The translations under genes and the position numbers were made by a program. Below, piece by piece: positions 46,800 through 56,069 of a stretch of DNA of 64,000 bases. The notes under the pieces were generated by a model, which did no database searches, was not told the origin of the DNA, and saw only the letters and a list, made by a program, of their open reading frames with translations. The DNA lies in contig NZ_AZCX01000009.1 of the NCBI RefSeq assembly GCF_001433995.1, positions 1 through 64,000 on the forward strand. The letters are read 5' to 3'. The stretch is from Secundilactobacillus kimchicus JCM 15530. GTDB lineage: Bacteria > Bacillota > Bacilli > Lactobacillales > Lactobacillaceae. Each line of letters begins with the position of its first letter. Position 1 is the first letter of the stretch.

Positions 46800-47429
46800 T
46801 TATTTATCACCTTTTTTTGGCCCCGGCCACATCCAAAGTAGACTCGTCACCCCAAGTGAGAGCACCATTATTGCTGCATAGTGACTACTTTGTTGCCCCG
46901 CAAAAAAGGCAACGCTATGCCGTTTAGCCGGTAAAGGTACAGCCATTGTTGTCAGCGCCGTTATGACGTACACCCCTAGCATCGTTGCGACTGCACCCAG
47001 TCCCCACCTAATCCGGCGAAAATTTGCCCACCGATCATAATGAGTTGCCAAAATAAACCAGTTGAGAAAGACTGCGCTGGTTAGGAAGGGGACGTGGACA
47101 TTAAAAGGTCGAAACAGATTGACGTAGCCCATGACAACCAGAATAATGTTTAAACACCAAGTCACACAAAGCATCCGCTGATTCTGCAAGCCAACTTTTT
47201 CTTGACTGTTATAGTGATCCACGAGTCGATCGTCTTTCAGCAAATCATCCAGTGAAATTTGAAAGATCTCACTGAGTCGAATAAGACTGCCGACATCTGG
47301 ATAGCTATGACCGGTTTCCCAGCTTGAAATCGTCTTCCGAGAAACACTTAATTCATCGCCCAATGCTTGCTGGGTCAACCCTAAGGTTTTCCGACATGCT
47401 TTTATTTTCTCTGATGTTTGCATTTTCAT
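46800..47429 (-). CDS. XRE-family regulator with membrane domain
   Basis: 209 residues. Helix-turn-helix at about 8-64 (TLGLTQQALGDELSVSRKTISSWETG, quoted in part; then YPDVGSLIRLSEIFQISLDDLL). Residues 90-205 contain four hydrophobic segments. A membrane-anchored regulator of unknown signal. GGAG and GGGG sites precede tandem ATGs. Confidence 0.85.
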   Translation of the reverse strand: MKMQTSEKIKACRKTLGLTQQALGDELSVSRKTISSWETGHSYPDVGSLIRLSEIFQISLDDLLKDDRLVDHYNSQEKVGLQNQRMLCVTWCLNIILVVMGYVNLFRPFNVHVPFLTSAVFLNWFILATHYDRWANFRRIRWGLGAVATMLGVYVITALTTMAVPLPAKRHSVAFFAGQQSSHYAAIMVLSLGVTSLLWMWPGPKKGDK

Positions 47430-47597
47430 CCCCCACTCCTAACTGCTATTTTACCGCATCACCGGCTTAAAAGTCGGCCTATCGAAAGTTGTCTATGTAC
47501 GGTAGACACGCGTCGCTACGAGACTTAGCTTGTCTTCAGTCCTCTAAACCTTCAAAGTAAACTTGCTTTCCCATTTTATTGATTGGTGGTCTTTTTA

Positions 47598-48011
47598 ATG
47601 ACAGTAATGACAAATTTTTGGACAAAAATGTTTGATCGAGATGAACCAGCTGGATTGGCCGAATTCACGCTTTACTTTCTAATTTACAGTAGTATCTTAT
47701 CAGCGCACTACTTGGTTAAAACACCAGCCATCCTACATCTTTTCCTTGCGGGGGCCACTCTTATTATGGCCTTTCCGTATGCCATGCTCCTCATTCGGCG
47801 CTACCGTAGCATTACTATTCCAAAGTGGTTTGCTACCGCCTACGCTATTTTCTTAATTACGGTATGGCTCATTATCTTATTCGTTTCAGGCCACGATCTT
47901 CTTAACATCCCCTTGGGACTACTCGCTTTCACCTTTCCCGGTTTTTATCCCCAACCTCATCGCTCACAAAAAACATCTGAGACAAGTCGTGCCTCAGATG
48001 TCCATCATTAA
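47598..48011 (+). CDS. Small multi-pass membrane protein
   Basis: 137 residues with four hydrophobic segments and a basic C-terminal tail. The ATG at 47598 follows GGTGG. Not a recognised family. The terminator of the convergent amidase gene lies inside its last codons, and the two genes overlap by four bases. Confidence 0.65.
   Translation: MTVMTNFWTKMFDRDEPAGLAEFTLYFLIYSSILSAHYLVKTPAILHLFLAGATLIMAFPYAMLLIRRYRSITIPKWFATAYAIFLITVWLIILFVSGHDLLNIPLGLLAFTFPGFYPQPHRSQKTSETSRASDVHH
47969..48001 (-). terminator. Amidase operon terminator inside a convergent gene
   Basis: ACATCTGAG and CTCAGATGT around ACAAGTCGTGC; the A run at 47967-47973 gives a T run on the minus strand. Confidence 0.8.
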
Positions 48012-48982
48012 TTTATAGGCGAACTGCTGGCCGGGACAAATCCTAACCGGTGGTTCAGCCAGATTAGCTGTGCTGAGCGGGTTGGTCCCAGTTCGATATG
48101 CCCCGCACAATCGACCAGCTCTGGCCCTTTAAGGTGATCTAACACGACTGCTCGGTATTCATCTGGGAGGTCAGCCAGTTTAGCGGCTGCCGTTTGGGGG
48201 CCACTAGTCACCGAGATTGGCCCGCTAAGTGGTGCCTCTTGTAAGCCACTTTCTGGGCGACCAATCCCGGCTTCAGCCTGAAGCCAGGCGAGCTTGCCAT
48301 TGTACCAAATACCGATCCAGTCCGGTCGAAGGGCCGCACACTCAAACAGTTGGCCATAACTCAACTGACGGGTCCACGCAGGCCCCTCAGTCGTGAGTGG
48401 GGCCTGCTGATCTGGCTGCCGATATAACGAGACGGTATTTTTTAAACTCACGATTGGCTGCCCGATGACCGGCGGCAGCAGACGCGGATTGATCACACCT
48501 AGCTGTGGTATTAACCATGCCCAGTCAAACTGCAACCCTGGATCGGTGTGCATGGTCGGGGCTGAAGTGGCCGTCGGCGCAGGCACGTTATCATGGCCGA
48601 TAATATGCGCCCGATCCCGTTGAATCTGATATTGATCTGTGAGACTCGTCAACAGCCGCACCAGGGCCCGTAATTGAACCATCGAAAATGGTGCTGGTTG
48701 ATCAATGAAGGCCTCGAGTTCAATCCCAATCGACATGGCATTCATCGCCCAGTTTCCGGCATGCCAGGCGACGTCTTGATCGTTCACAAATTGGGTGACC
48801 GCCCCATCATGGTGCCGAATTAAATAGTGCGCGCTAACCCCGTTATCAGTCGTGAACCGCTCGACGGTCTGGAAATAGTCAAGCTGCGTCGCATGGATAA
48901 CAACGAAGTGAATTGGCCGCGGCCCCACTGCGTCGTAGCGGGAATAGGTGCCCCGGGCGGCTGATTGTTCGTTAAACATCAT
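48008..48982 (-). CDS. N-acetylmuramoyl-L-alanine amidase (amidase_2 type)
   Basis: 324 residues. PGRP/amidase_2 domain about 20-175: zinc His30 in FVVIHAT, VSAHYLI, VAWHAGNWAMNAMSIGIELEA, IIGHDNVP and MHTDPGLQFDW. The C-terminal 150 residues form an SH3-like region. No signal peptide is visible, so it may depend on its partner or on another export path. Its start overlaps the stop of the C39 gene by one base (TAATG), a strong sign of translational coupling. Confidence 0.88.
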   Translation of the reverse strand: MMFNEQSAARGTYSRYDAVGPRPIHFVVIHATQLDYFQTVERFTTDNGVSAHYLIRHHDGAVTQFVNDQDVAWHAGNWAMNAMSIGIELEAFIDQPAPFSMVQLRALVRLLTSLTDQYQIQRDRAHIIGHDNVPAPTATSAPTMHTDPGLQFDWAWLIPQLGVINPRLLPPVIGQPIVSLKNTVSLYRQPDQQAPLTTEGPAWTRQLSYGQLFECAALRPDWIGIWYNGKLAWLQAEAGIGRPESGLQEAPLSGPISVTSGPQTAAAKLADLPDEYRAVVLDHLKGPELVDCAGHIELGPTRSAQLIWLNHRLGFVPASSSPIN

Positions 48983-50475
48983 TAAAGGGCTAACGTTCCG
49001 GTTAGCGTCGGCTGGCTCATCCGAATAACGTACAGTGTCATTGAAGTTGCCAGCGGGTGGCGCTCTTTAATTTCGGACAAATCAAAGGCCACCCGCCCTG
49101 ATTCATCAATGGTCAAATAAGTCATCGGTAACGCCGCAGTCGTGGCGGCTGGTGTGGCATCGTCAAACGTTGCGAGAACCGTCGTCGTTGACTTCGCATA
49201 CGCCTCGGGTTGAGTCGTTGGCTGTGGTGCCATGGTCAAAGCAGCGCCGCCTTGCCGAATCTCAAGGTGCTGTTGATCACTTGCCAGTGTCACGTCGACC
49301 GCAAACCGCACCGGTTGCATGATCTGTTCGTAACCGTTATAAGGTGCCCGAACAATGTAGGCAACTCGAGACTGCCAAGCCGCATCAAATTGATCAAGCC
49401 GATATAGTCGGCTAACCGTTTCATCGCTTGCTGCGTATGAATCATTGACCGCCACGTACTCAATACCATCTTTTTGAGTAAAGCCAGTGACTAACAATAG
49501 ATGGCCAAAAGTTGCGCCCGGTGCGTTCTCGACGTAGGGTAATTCCGTTTGCGTTGTATCATTGGTATACCGGACGCTGACGCCGACTGGAAATCCGTCT
49601 TGAATCTGTCGTCGAAGGCCGTTGAGGTCCGTATAAACCGTGAACGCCTCGTAGCCCATGCTACCCGCTAGCGCGCTACTAAAGGCCCAGTTACCAAAAC
49701 CTTCGTAACTGGTATCGTAATTTTTAAGTGCCGCTTCCTCTGGTAAAATATCAGCTGATTGGGCGTTAACCGCCATCGAAATCGTCGTTGGACTGCAAAT
49801 CCCCGGGGCCAACTGAGGGTCTCGAATTTCTTGCGAGTACGCAGGTGCCGGCAAAACGCGGTCAATCGAAATCGGCCGCGGATCCTTTCTTAAATCGGTT
49901 GAAACCGGATCAACACTGGCCCCAAGAAGCTTCAACACCGGTGTTTGTGACGGGTCACTAGACCGTAAAATAGCCCGGAGCTGGGCCTTATCAGCCGTCC
50001 CAGTTAAAACCCGTAACGTATCTGTATCCACTGTTACTTCAGGATCACTAATATCATCTTCAACGCTGGCACTATTCAGGTTCGTTGACCAGTGCCCCCA
50101 ACTATGCCAGTCGGACCAGTGGCCGTTTACCCAGACACGAGCCTGAGCTTCTACGGACGTCTTCGGCGGCGTCAGTGCATTCCACGAGATAATGAGATGT
50201 TTAAATTCTGGCAAACTGAATGCCGGCGTCGTCATCACGCCCTCACGGAAGTACTGCTGGTCATCTTGCGCAAGCACAACGGCACTCTCATCTGCTGTTG
50301 CCTGGGTGACGTGAACGCCAAATGCGGTCAGATCAACACCGGAAAAATCATCAAATAATCGGCCATTTGGCATCCAAGTTGGTGCTTGGGCCTTTTTTTG
50401 ATTCGTTAAGTAAATCGTCGATAGTCCGGCGACCAAACCGATAGCTGATCCAAGTATAAATCTAGATAGTTTCAC
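48982..50475 (-). CDS. C39-like cysteine peptidase, membrane-anchored
   Basis: 497 residues. N-terminal anchor or signal (ILGSAIGLVAGLSTIYL). Residues 35-200 form a beta-rich region with a Trp-rich patch (HWSDWHSWGHW). The peptidase C39_2 domain follows: Cys227 in GICSPTTIS, His325 in FGHLLLVTGF and Asn344-Asp345 in AVNDSY. No ABC transporter is fused, unlike bacteriocin-processing C39 proteins. Coupled with the amidase, so wall turnover or maturation is likely. Substrate unknown. Confidence 0.85.
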   Translation of the reverse strand: MKLSRFILGSAIGLVAGLSTIYLTNQKKAQAPTWMPNGRLFDDFSGVDLTAFGVHVTQATADESAVVLAQDDQQYFREGVMTTPAFSLPEFKHLIISWNALTPPKTSVEAQARVWVNGHWSDWHSWGHWSTNLNSASVEDDISDPEVTVDTDTLRVLTGTADKAQLRAILRSSDPSQTPVLKLLGASVDPVSTDLRKDPRPISIDRVLPAPAYSQEIRDPQLAPGICSPTTISMAVNAQSADILPEEAALKNYDTSYEGFGNWAFSSALAGSMGYEAFTVYTDLNGLRRQIQDGFPVGVSVRYTNDTTQTELPYVENAPGATFGHLLLVTGFTQKDGIEYVAVNDSYAASDETVSRLYRLDQFDAAWQSRVAYIVRAPYNGYEQIMQPVRFAVDVTLASDQQHLEIRQGGAALTMAPQPTTQPEAYAKSTTTVLATFDDATPAATTAALPMTYLTIDESGRVAFDLSEIKERHPLATSMTLYVIRMSQPTLTGTLAL

Positions 50476-50589
50476 TATATTCGCCCCTCGCCTTCATCTC
50501 TTATTCGGCGTTATTATACCATGGAACGGACCATTCCACCTAAGGACGCTAAGCGATTAAAAAAATCTCATTTATTTTTAATAAAACTG

Positions 50590-50618
50590 TTGACTTCCAT
50601 CGAATATGGGGTTAGAGT
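50590..50618 (+). promoter_or_regulatory. Promoter of T-box operon
   Basis: -35 TTGACT (50590-50595), 17-base spacer, -10 TAGAGT (50613-50618). Confidence 0.8.
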
Positions 50619-50624
50619 AACACC

Positions 50625-50910
50625 AATCATTAAATTTAGATAAAAAGCAATGACGAGTACCCCCTCACTGAATTGGTGTCAGAGAGTTGCTGGCTGATGA
50701 AAAGCAACGACCAAGAAGTTCAGGGAATCCACTCCGAGCCGCACGTCGAACCAAAAGTAGATCGTGCTGGGGACACCCATTATAGTGTTAGCGTATCGCA
50801 GCAATGCCGTACGTGAGAGGTAGTGCAATTATTGCACTACAAACTAAGGTGGTACCGCGTTATTGAACGCCCTTAACAGCAAGAGGTCTGTTGTTAAGGG
50901 CGTTTTTTTA
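50625..50910 (+). promoter_or_regulatory. T-box leader, specifier uncertain
   Basis: Stem I with GACGAGTA, an AGAGAG loop and apical GTTGCT/AGCAAC helix. T-box AAGGTGGTACCGCG at 50846-50859; terminator AACGCCCTTAACA...TGTTAAGGGCGTT at 50866-50909 with a T run. The specifier strand appears as GGGAATCCAC; UCC (Ser) is one reading, but the lower helix does not pair clearly, so I leave it open. It controls the small ORF and hydratase downstream. Confidence 0.88.
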
Positions 50911-50982
50911 TCGAAAGAGTGGCGAACCACACATGACTTGTAGTGGTGGGTCACCAATAAACATTAAGGGAGGTGAGGTCAA

Positions 50983-51147
50983 ATGGAAGCTGGTATTAAA
51001 AGTTCAGATGACAGTGACATTCAGATTTTAAGCCAACATATCGATTTAGTTATCACATCACACATAGTTAATGAAGTGCCTTTCTCATTTGGCTCGCCAT
51101 TCCTGCAATTTGGCTCTGGCGAGCCCACACATAGTACCAAAACCTAA
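50983..51147 (+). CDS. Small ORF between T-box and hydratase
   Basis: 54 residues beginning MEAGIKSSDDSDIQILS, ending in EPTHSTKT and TAA. It has an excellent ribosome site (GGGAGGTGAGG), better than many full genes here. It is not recognised. It may be a small protein or a translated leader that couples to the hydratase start 25 bases on. Confidence 0.6.
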   Translation: MEAGIKSSDDSDIQILSQHIDLVITSHIVNEVPFSFGSPFLQFGSGEPTHSTKT

Positions 51148-51172
51148 TCAAACCTATTTGGAGGTCTCGCCC

Positions 51173-51991
51173 ATGAGTGAACAATTAGTTAACCAACCCG
51201 TTTTACCAAAACAAACTGCAGCCTTTGTCGATGATTTATTTAACGCCTATCAGACTAGAAAACCGTTAGTTGAAGCCGACTACACGGGACTGGTCGAAGA
51301 CGAGCAAACGGCTTATGAGGTCCAGCGTGAACTGACTGCCAAGAAAAACGAACACGTTGGCGGTTACAAAGTCTCACTAACTAGTAAGCAAACTCAAGAC
51401 ATGTTTGATTCCGACTCCCCGCTTTACGGCGCCCAAGTCGCCAGTCGTTTTGTCCAATCGCCGGCCAACTTACATCTTAGTACGCAATTGATGGCCCCCC
51501 TCGCTGAGGTAGAGATGTTATTCACCGCCAAGGAACGCCTCTCAAGTCGCGACAGTCTCACTGATCTCTTCCATAAAACCAAAGTAGCCGCAGCTGTCGA
51601 AGTTCCGGATTCCCGGTTTAGCGACTGGTTCCCTAGCCTCTCTAAATACATGGTCATGGCCGATGCAGCAGTCGGTGGCTACGTTGTATACGGCACCGAA
51701 ATGGACACGGACCAGCTCTTCGAAAATGTCGATGACCTAGCCAACGTCTATTGCGAACTCTTTCATGACGACCAAAAGCTAAAGGATGGCGCTTCTTCGG
51801 AAGTCCTCGGCAATCCACTCAACTCACTAAAGTGGTTGGTGGACAAACTCGAAGCCCAGGGGATGCCACTTCTGGCCGGTCAACGCGTGTCGAGTGGCAC
51901 ATTCTTGCTACCCGAAACATTAACGAACGGGAACTGGAAGGCCACGTTTGATAAAGGCCTCGGCGCCGTCTTCGTCAACGTGACCGACTAA
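51173..51991 (+). CDS. 2-keto-4-pentenoate hydratase-like protein (FAH superfamily)
   Basis: 272 residues. Hydratase/decarboxylase fold: GGYKVSLTSKQTQ near 60, MAPLAEVEMLF with the metal Glu pair near 105, AAAVEVPDSRF near 142, MVMADAAVGGYVVYG near 160 and LAGQRVSSGTFL near 242. Adds water to 2-keto-4-enoic acids in aromatic breakdown; its physiological substrate here is unknown. The ATG at 51173 lies eight bases after GGAGG, and the longer frame through the small ORF is rejected. T-box control ties it to amino acid supply. Confidence 0.83.
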   Translation: MSEQLVNQPVLPKQTAAFVDDLFNAYQTRKPLVEADYTGLVEDEQTAYEVQRELTAKKNEHVGGYKVSLTSKQTQDMFDSDSPLYGAQVASRFVQSPANLHLSTQLMAPLAEVEMLFTAKERLSSRDSLTDLFHKTKVAAAVEVPDSRFSDWFPSLSKYMVMADAAVGGYVVYGTEMDTDQLFENVDDLANVYCELFHDDQKLKDGASSEVLGNPLNSLKWLVDKLEAQGMPLLAGQRVSSGTFLLPETLTNGNWKATFDKGLGAVFVNVTD

Positions 51992-52032
51992 TACCTATTT
52001 TGCCAAACCACTTCGGTTAATCCTTCAACTTG

Positions 52033-52066
52033 CCCGCAGTCCGTCCCCACTGGATTGCGGGTTTTA
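52033..52066 (+). terminator. Terminator after hydratase
   Basis: CCCGCAGTCC and GGATTGCGGG around GTCCCCACT, then TTTTAATTT. Confidence 0.85.
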
Positions 52067-52182
52067 ATTTGGTTGCTGAGGGTTTAAGCCAGTTAAATGC
52101 GTCATTTTTGACCGCAGAAACAGGTATACCAATTTGAACAAACGCCAAGTGTTTGGGCTCAATTTTTTTCACAATCCTTAAT

Positions 52183-52231
52183 GTTATAAGGATTCTCTTA
52201 TAACCTTTAACTTAAAATAATTTTAAGTTAA
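52183..52231. promoter_or_regulatory. Two adjacent perfect inverted repeats upstream of amino acid transporter
   Basis: GTTATAAG-N6-CTTATAAC (52183-52204) and a 25-base palindrome with TTAACTTAAAAT arms around a single A (52207-52231). They lie about 85 bases before the transporter start, just upstream of a likely -10 TATGAT. They look like operators of a dimeric repressor or activator; which one is unknown. Confidence 0.65.
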
Positions 52232-52315
52232 GCTATACATCCGTAAAATTCTCTGTTATGATATTCTCATAAAATTTAATGTCACGTTTTCTAACATGAC
52301 GTCAGGAGGCAATTT

Positions 52316-53755
52316 ATGAAACGTCGTCTTTTTGCGGTCTTCAGTTTTGTGGCCGTTCTCTTCGCCTTAGGTTTAGGATTGGGTTATTCCAGTGCATCCG
52401 CTAAGACGCAGCAAACCTACACGATTGGTACCGACGTGACGTTCCCACCGTTTGAATTTGCAAACGATCAAAATAAATACGTCGGCATCGATATGGACCT
52501 CATGCGGGCTATCGCTAAGGATCAGGGGTTCAAGGTTAACATTAAACCCCTTGGCTTTAATGCGGCCGTCCAAGCGACCCAGTCCGGCCAGATTGACGGC
52601 GTGATTGCCGGAATGTCCATCACCAAAGAACGCGCTGCAACCTTTGATTTTTCTAACCCGTACTTCACCTCTGGCGTCGTGATGGCTGTTGCAAAAAACA
52701 GCAAGATTACCGACCTTAATGCCTTAAAAGGCAAGCGGGTGGCCGTTAAAACCGGGACCTCTGGCGCTGATTACGCTAACAGTATCAAAAATAAGTACGG
52801 CTTTAAAGTGGTCACTTTTGATGATTCAAACAACATGTACGAAGACGTCACGACGGGAAACTCCGTTGCGTGTTTTGAAGATTCGCCCGTGATGCGCTAT
52901 GCCATTCAACAGGGTTCCAAGCTAAAAATCGTCACTAAACCAGCTGAAAGCGGCTCATATGGATTTGCCGTTAAAAAGGGCCAAAATAAAGCGCTTTTGA
53001 CCGCTTTTAACCGCGGATTAGCGAACTTAAAAAAGAACGGCCAATACGACAAAATTACCGAACGCTACTTAGGTAAAGACAGCACGGCCAAACCAGCCGA
53101 TGACCGTAGCTTCCTTGGACTCCTCAAGCAAAATAAGGGCGCCCTGTGGGATGGGTTTGTTGAGACCCTCTGGCTCACCGTTGTGTCAATCTTTTTTGCC
53201 ACCCTCTTCGGGGTCATTGTCGGGCTAATGGGCGTTGTGCCAAGCAAGTTCATTAATGGCGCCTCAACAACCCTGATTTATATTTTCCGAGGCTTGCCAC
53301 TGCTAGTTCTCGCCTTGTTCATCTACACTGGAATTCCAAGCTTAACCGGTCAAAAGATTCCCGCCTTTGTGGCCGGGGTTATCACACTGATGTTCAACGA
53401 AGGGGCCTATATTGCAGCCTTCGTTAAGGGTGGGATTAATGCGGTTGACCATGGCCAAATGGAAGCAGCTCGAAGTTTAGGACTACCATTTGGTAAGTCG
53501 ATGCGAAAAGTCATCCTGCCACAAGGGATCAAAATTATGGTGCCATCTTTCATTAATCAGTTCATTATTACCTTAAAGGACACGTCGATTCTTTCCATCA
53601 TTGGCCTTTTGGAACTCACCCAAACCGGAAAAATCATCATCGCCAGAAACCTCGAAGGCTTCAAGGTTTGGACCATCGTTGCGGTCATTTACCTCGTCGT
53701 GATCACCCTGCTCACTTGGCTGTCTAACTGGGTACAAAGGAGAACAAAAATATGA
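52316..53755 (+). CDS. Amino acid ABC transporter, fused substrate-binding protein and permease
   Basis: 479 residues. Signal peptide 1-30, then a family 3 solute-binding domain (about 35-255: [40 protein letters not shown]). A HisM/GlnP permease domain follows (280-475) with the EAA loop [28 protein letters not shown], quoted in part. Each protein thus carries its own binding domain, as in GlnP of lactic acid bacteria. Imports a polar amino acid (Gln, Glu, Asn or similar). Overlaps the ATPase gene by ATGA. Confidence 0.93.
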   Translation: MKRRLFAVFSFVAVLFALGLGLGYSSASAKTQQTYTIGTDVTFPPFEFANDQNKYVGIDMDLMRAIAKDQGFKVNIKPLGFNAAVQATQSGQIDGVIAGMSITKERAATFDFSNPYFTSGVVMAVAKNSKITDLNALKGKRVAVKTGTSGADYANSIKNKYGFKVVTFDDSNNMYEDVTTGNSVACFEDSPVMRYAIQQGSKLKIVTKPAESGSYGFAVKKGQNKALLTAFNRGLANLKKNGQYDKITERYLGKDSTAKPADDRSFLGLLKQNKGALWDGFVETLWLTVVSIFFATLFGVIVGLMGVVPSKFINGASTTLIYIFRGLPLLVLALFIYTGIPSLTGQKIPAFVAGVITLMFNEGAYIAAFVKGGINAVDHGQMEAARSLGLPFGKSMRKVILPQGIKIMVPSFINQFIITLKDTSILSIIGLLELTQTGKIIIARNLEGFKVWTIVAVIYLVVITLLTWLSNWVQRRTKI

Positions 53756-54498
53756 GCGAAACCAAAGCAAAGATCAAAGTTGACAATTTAGTTAAAAACT
53801 ACGGCGACAACGCTGTGCTAAAGGGCATTAATCTGGAAGTTAAAAATAACGAAGTCGTCGTCATCATCGGCCCTTCTGGTTCCGGGAAAAGTACCCTTTT
53901 GCGCACACTTAACAAGCTGGAAGAACCGACTGGCGGGTCGATCGTCGTTGATGGCTACGATATCGCCAAACCGGATACGGATATTAATAAGGTCCGTGAA
54001 AACATCGGGATGGTCTTTCAACATTTTAATTTGTTCAACAACTTAACAGTGGGTGAAAACATCACCTTAGCCCCCCTTGAGCTCAAGAAAGAGGCGCCAA
54101 AACAAGCCACAGAACACGCCCACTCGCTCCTCCAAATGGTCGGCTTAGAATCTAAGTTTGACGCCCGGGTTCAATCGCTGTCTGGTGGGCAGCAACAACG
54201 GGTTGCGATTGCCCGCGCCCTTGCGATGAAGCCTGATGTCATGTTGTTTGACGAGCCAACCAGTGCCCTTGACCCCGAAATGGTCGGTGACGTCTTGGCA
54301 GTTATGAAGGACTTAGCTAAGCAAGGGATGACCATGGTGGTCGTCACCCACGAAATGGGCTTTGCCAAAGAAGTCGCTGACCGGGTCATCTTCGTTGATG
54401 ACGGTCAGATCCTAGAAGAAGGCACGCCCGATGAGTTATTCGGCCACCCGAAGCACCCTCGCCTGCAAGACTTCTTAAATAAGATCTTAAACGTATAG
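53752..54498 (+). CDS. Amino acid ABC transporter ATP-binding protein (GlnQ-like)
   Basis: 248 residues. Walker [10 protein letters not shown] near 40, Q-loop VFQHFNLF near 90, signature LSGGQQQR near 145, Walker [15 protein letters not shown] near 165, switch His in [12 protein letters not shown]. Drives the fused permease encoded just upstream. Confidence 0.96.
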   Translation: MSETKAKIKVDNLVKNYGDNAVLKGINLEVKNNEVVVIIGPSGSGKSTLLRTLNKLEEPTGGSIVVDGYDIAKPDTDINKVRENIGMVFQHFNLFNNLTVGENITLAPLELKKEAPKQATEHAHSLLQMVGLESKFDARVQSLSGGQQQRVAIARALAMKPDVMLFDEPTSALDPEMVGDVLAVMKDLAKQGMTMVVVTHEMGFAKEVADRVIFVDDGQILEEGTPDELFGHPKHPRLQDFLNKILNV

Positions 54499-54516
54499 GG
54501 CCAGCCAGCCCACCGA

Positions 54517-54556
54517 GTCAAAAAAAGAGCGGTCATTTGATCGCTCTTTTTTTTGA
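54517..54556. terminator. Terminator after amino acid ABC operon
   Basis: GTCAAAAAAAGAGCG pairs with CGCTCTTTTTTTTGAC around a GTCATTTGAT loop; a long stem with A/T flanks. Confidence 0.9.
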
Positions 54557-54662
54557 CCCGATTTCACCCGCAAATCCACTGCTTTTGGGTGATGGGTATG
54601 GTAAGATTAAAATACGATGAAGAAACCAGGTAACATACTCTGACCGACGAGGTGGTCCCGAT

Positions 54663-55934
54663 TTGAAAACAGCGGAAAAGATTCGTATCGTGGCTGACCT
54701 GATCGCCATTGATAGCGCCAATAATCACGAAGAACAAATTGCCGATTACCTGTTAAAGTTATTTGCGATATACGGCATCAAAGCGTCCAAGATTACTCAA
54801 TTTCCAGGGCGCTGTAACCTCGTGGCCGAAATCGGCGACGGCCAAGCGCCAAAAATCGGCCTCTCCGGGCATTTTGACACCGTCTCACCTGGTGATGAGA
54901 CCCAGTGGACAACGTCGCCTTACTCGGCAGTTATCGACGCTGATACCCTTCGTGGGCTCGGTGCTAGTGATATGAAGGCTGGCGTTGCCCAACTTGTGAT
55001 TACCATGATTGAACTCAAACAGGCCGGCTTGCCCCGGCATGGTACTATTCGGTTTTTAGGCACCATCTCCGAGGAGCTAACCGAAGAAGGCGCTAGATTA
55101 CTAGCTGATCAAGGATACGCTGATGATTTAGATGTTCTCCTTTTTGCTGAGCCTACTGGCGTGGCAATTGATCAGCTGCCAGCGTATTTTGACAGTGGTG
55201 CTGCCCGCATTGATCACAACACCCTAGACGCCTTATTGGCGGCCGCCGAAACGACGCAGGCGCGGGAGCAACACTTTATTTTCCAATCTCACAAGGGATG
55301 GATGACATACACGGTCACGGCCCATGGAAAAGCAGCTCACAGTTCAATGCCCGGCTTGGGAATCAACGCAGTGGACTGCTTAATCACTTACTATCAGGCC
55401 GAAAAAGCGCTGTATGCTAATTTAATGGAAACGAGTGCAGAGTTGGGAGCCACCATTTACGCCCCCGATATTTTCCACGGTGGCACGCAGGTCAACAGTA
55501 TCCCGGCCATCGCTTACGAACAAGTCAAAGTGCGCACCATTCCCGAGTTGCCCAACTCGGAACTCATCAACCGTCTCTCGCACCTCATCGACGAGCTCAA
55601 TCAGCAACCCGACATGAACTTGGAGCTAACGGTCGAACAAAGCGAGGTTCCGGTAGCCAACAGCACGCCCCTCACTTTCGCACCATTCCTTCAACACCAC
55701 GCCCACACAACGCTTGCTGAGCCGTTAGACTTGCCCACCATCAGTGTGTCACTGGGAACGGACGCCTCTGAATTCCGCCGTCGAAATTCCACGGCCGAAA
55801 TGCTGGTCGTGGGACCCGGTAATACCAGTGCCCACCAAGTAGATGAATTCGTCTCAATTTCAGCCTACCTCAACATGATTGAGTTACTGATTGCCAGCTT
55901 AACCGATTATTTTTCAGTTAATCAGAAAGACTGA
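54663..55934 (+). CDS. ArgE/DapE family deacylase (M20) with a central insertion
   Basis: 423 residues, TTG start seven bases after GAGGTGG. M20 metal site: GLSGHFDTV, LGASDMKAGVA, TISEELTEEGA with the catalytic Glu pair, AEPTG near 162 and SAHQVDEFVS near 398. The lid domain follows HKGWMTYTVTAHGKAAHSSMP. Between AEPTG and SHKGW about 40 residues intervene (168-208), where related enzymes have about five. Deacylates an N-acylated amino acid or diaminopimelate; substrate open. Monocistronic. Confidence 0.85.
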   Translation: MKTAEKIRIVADLIAIDSANNHEEQIADYLLKLFAIYGIKASKITQFPGRCNLVAEIGDGQAPKIGLSGHFDTVSPGDETQWTTSPYSAVIDADTLRGLGASDMKAGVAQLVITMIELKQAGLPRHGTIRFLGTISEELTEEGARLLADQGYADDLDVLLFAEPTGVAIDQLPAYFDSGAARIDHNTLDALLAAAETTQAREQHFIFQSHKGWMTYTVTAHGKAAHSSMPGLGINAVDCLITYYQAEKALYANLMETSAELGATIYAPDIFHGGTQVNSIPAIAYEQVKVRTIPELPNSELINRLSHLIDELNQQPDMNLELTVEQSEVPVANSTPLTFAPFLQHHAHTTLAEPLDLPTISVSLGTDASEFRRRNSTAEMLVVGPGNTSAHQVDEFVSISAYLNMIELLIASLTDYFSVNQKD

Positions 55935-55957
55935 TACCGAAGTATCAGTCTTTCTGG
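55926..55957 (+). terminator. Terminator overlapping the M20 stop
   Basis: AAAGACTGATAC and GTATCAGTCTTT around CGAA; the 5' arm includes the last codons of the gene. Confidence 0.85.
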
Positions 55958-56069
55958 TTGGTGTTTTTCTTTTGAGGCTCGAGAAGAACAAAGCAACTAG
56001 CATGCGGGTCTTAGCTCAGTGTTCGAAACGCGCTCCCCAAGGCATACCGCCTTGGCTCACACTCTGACC

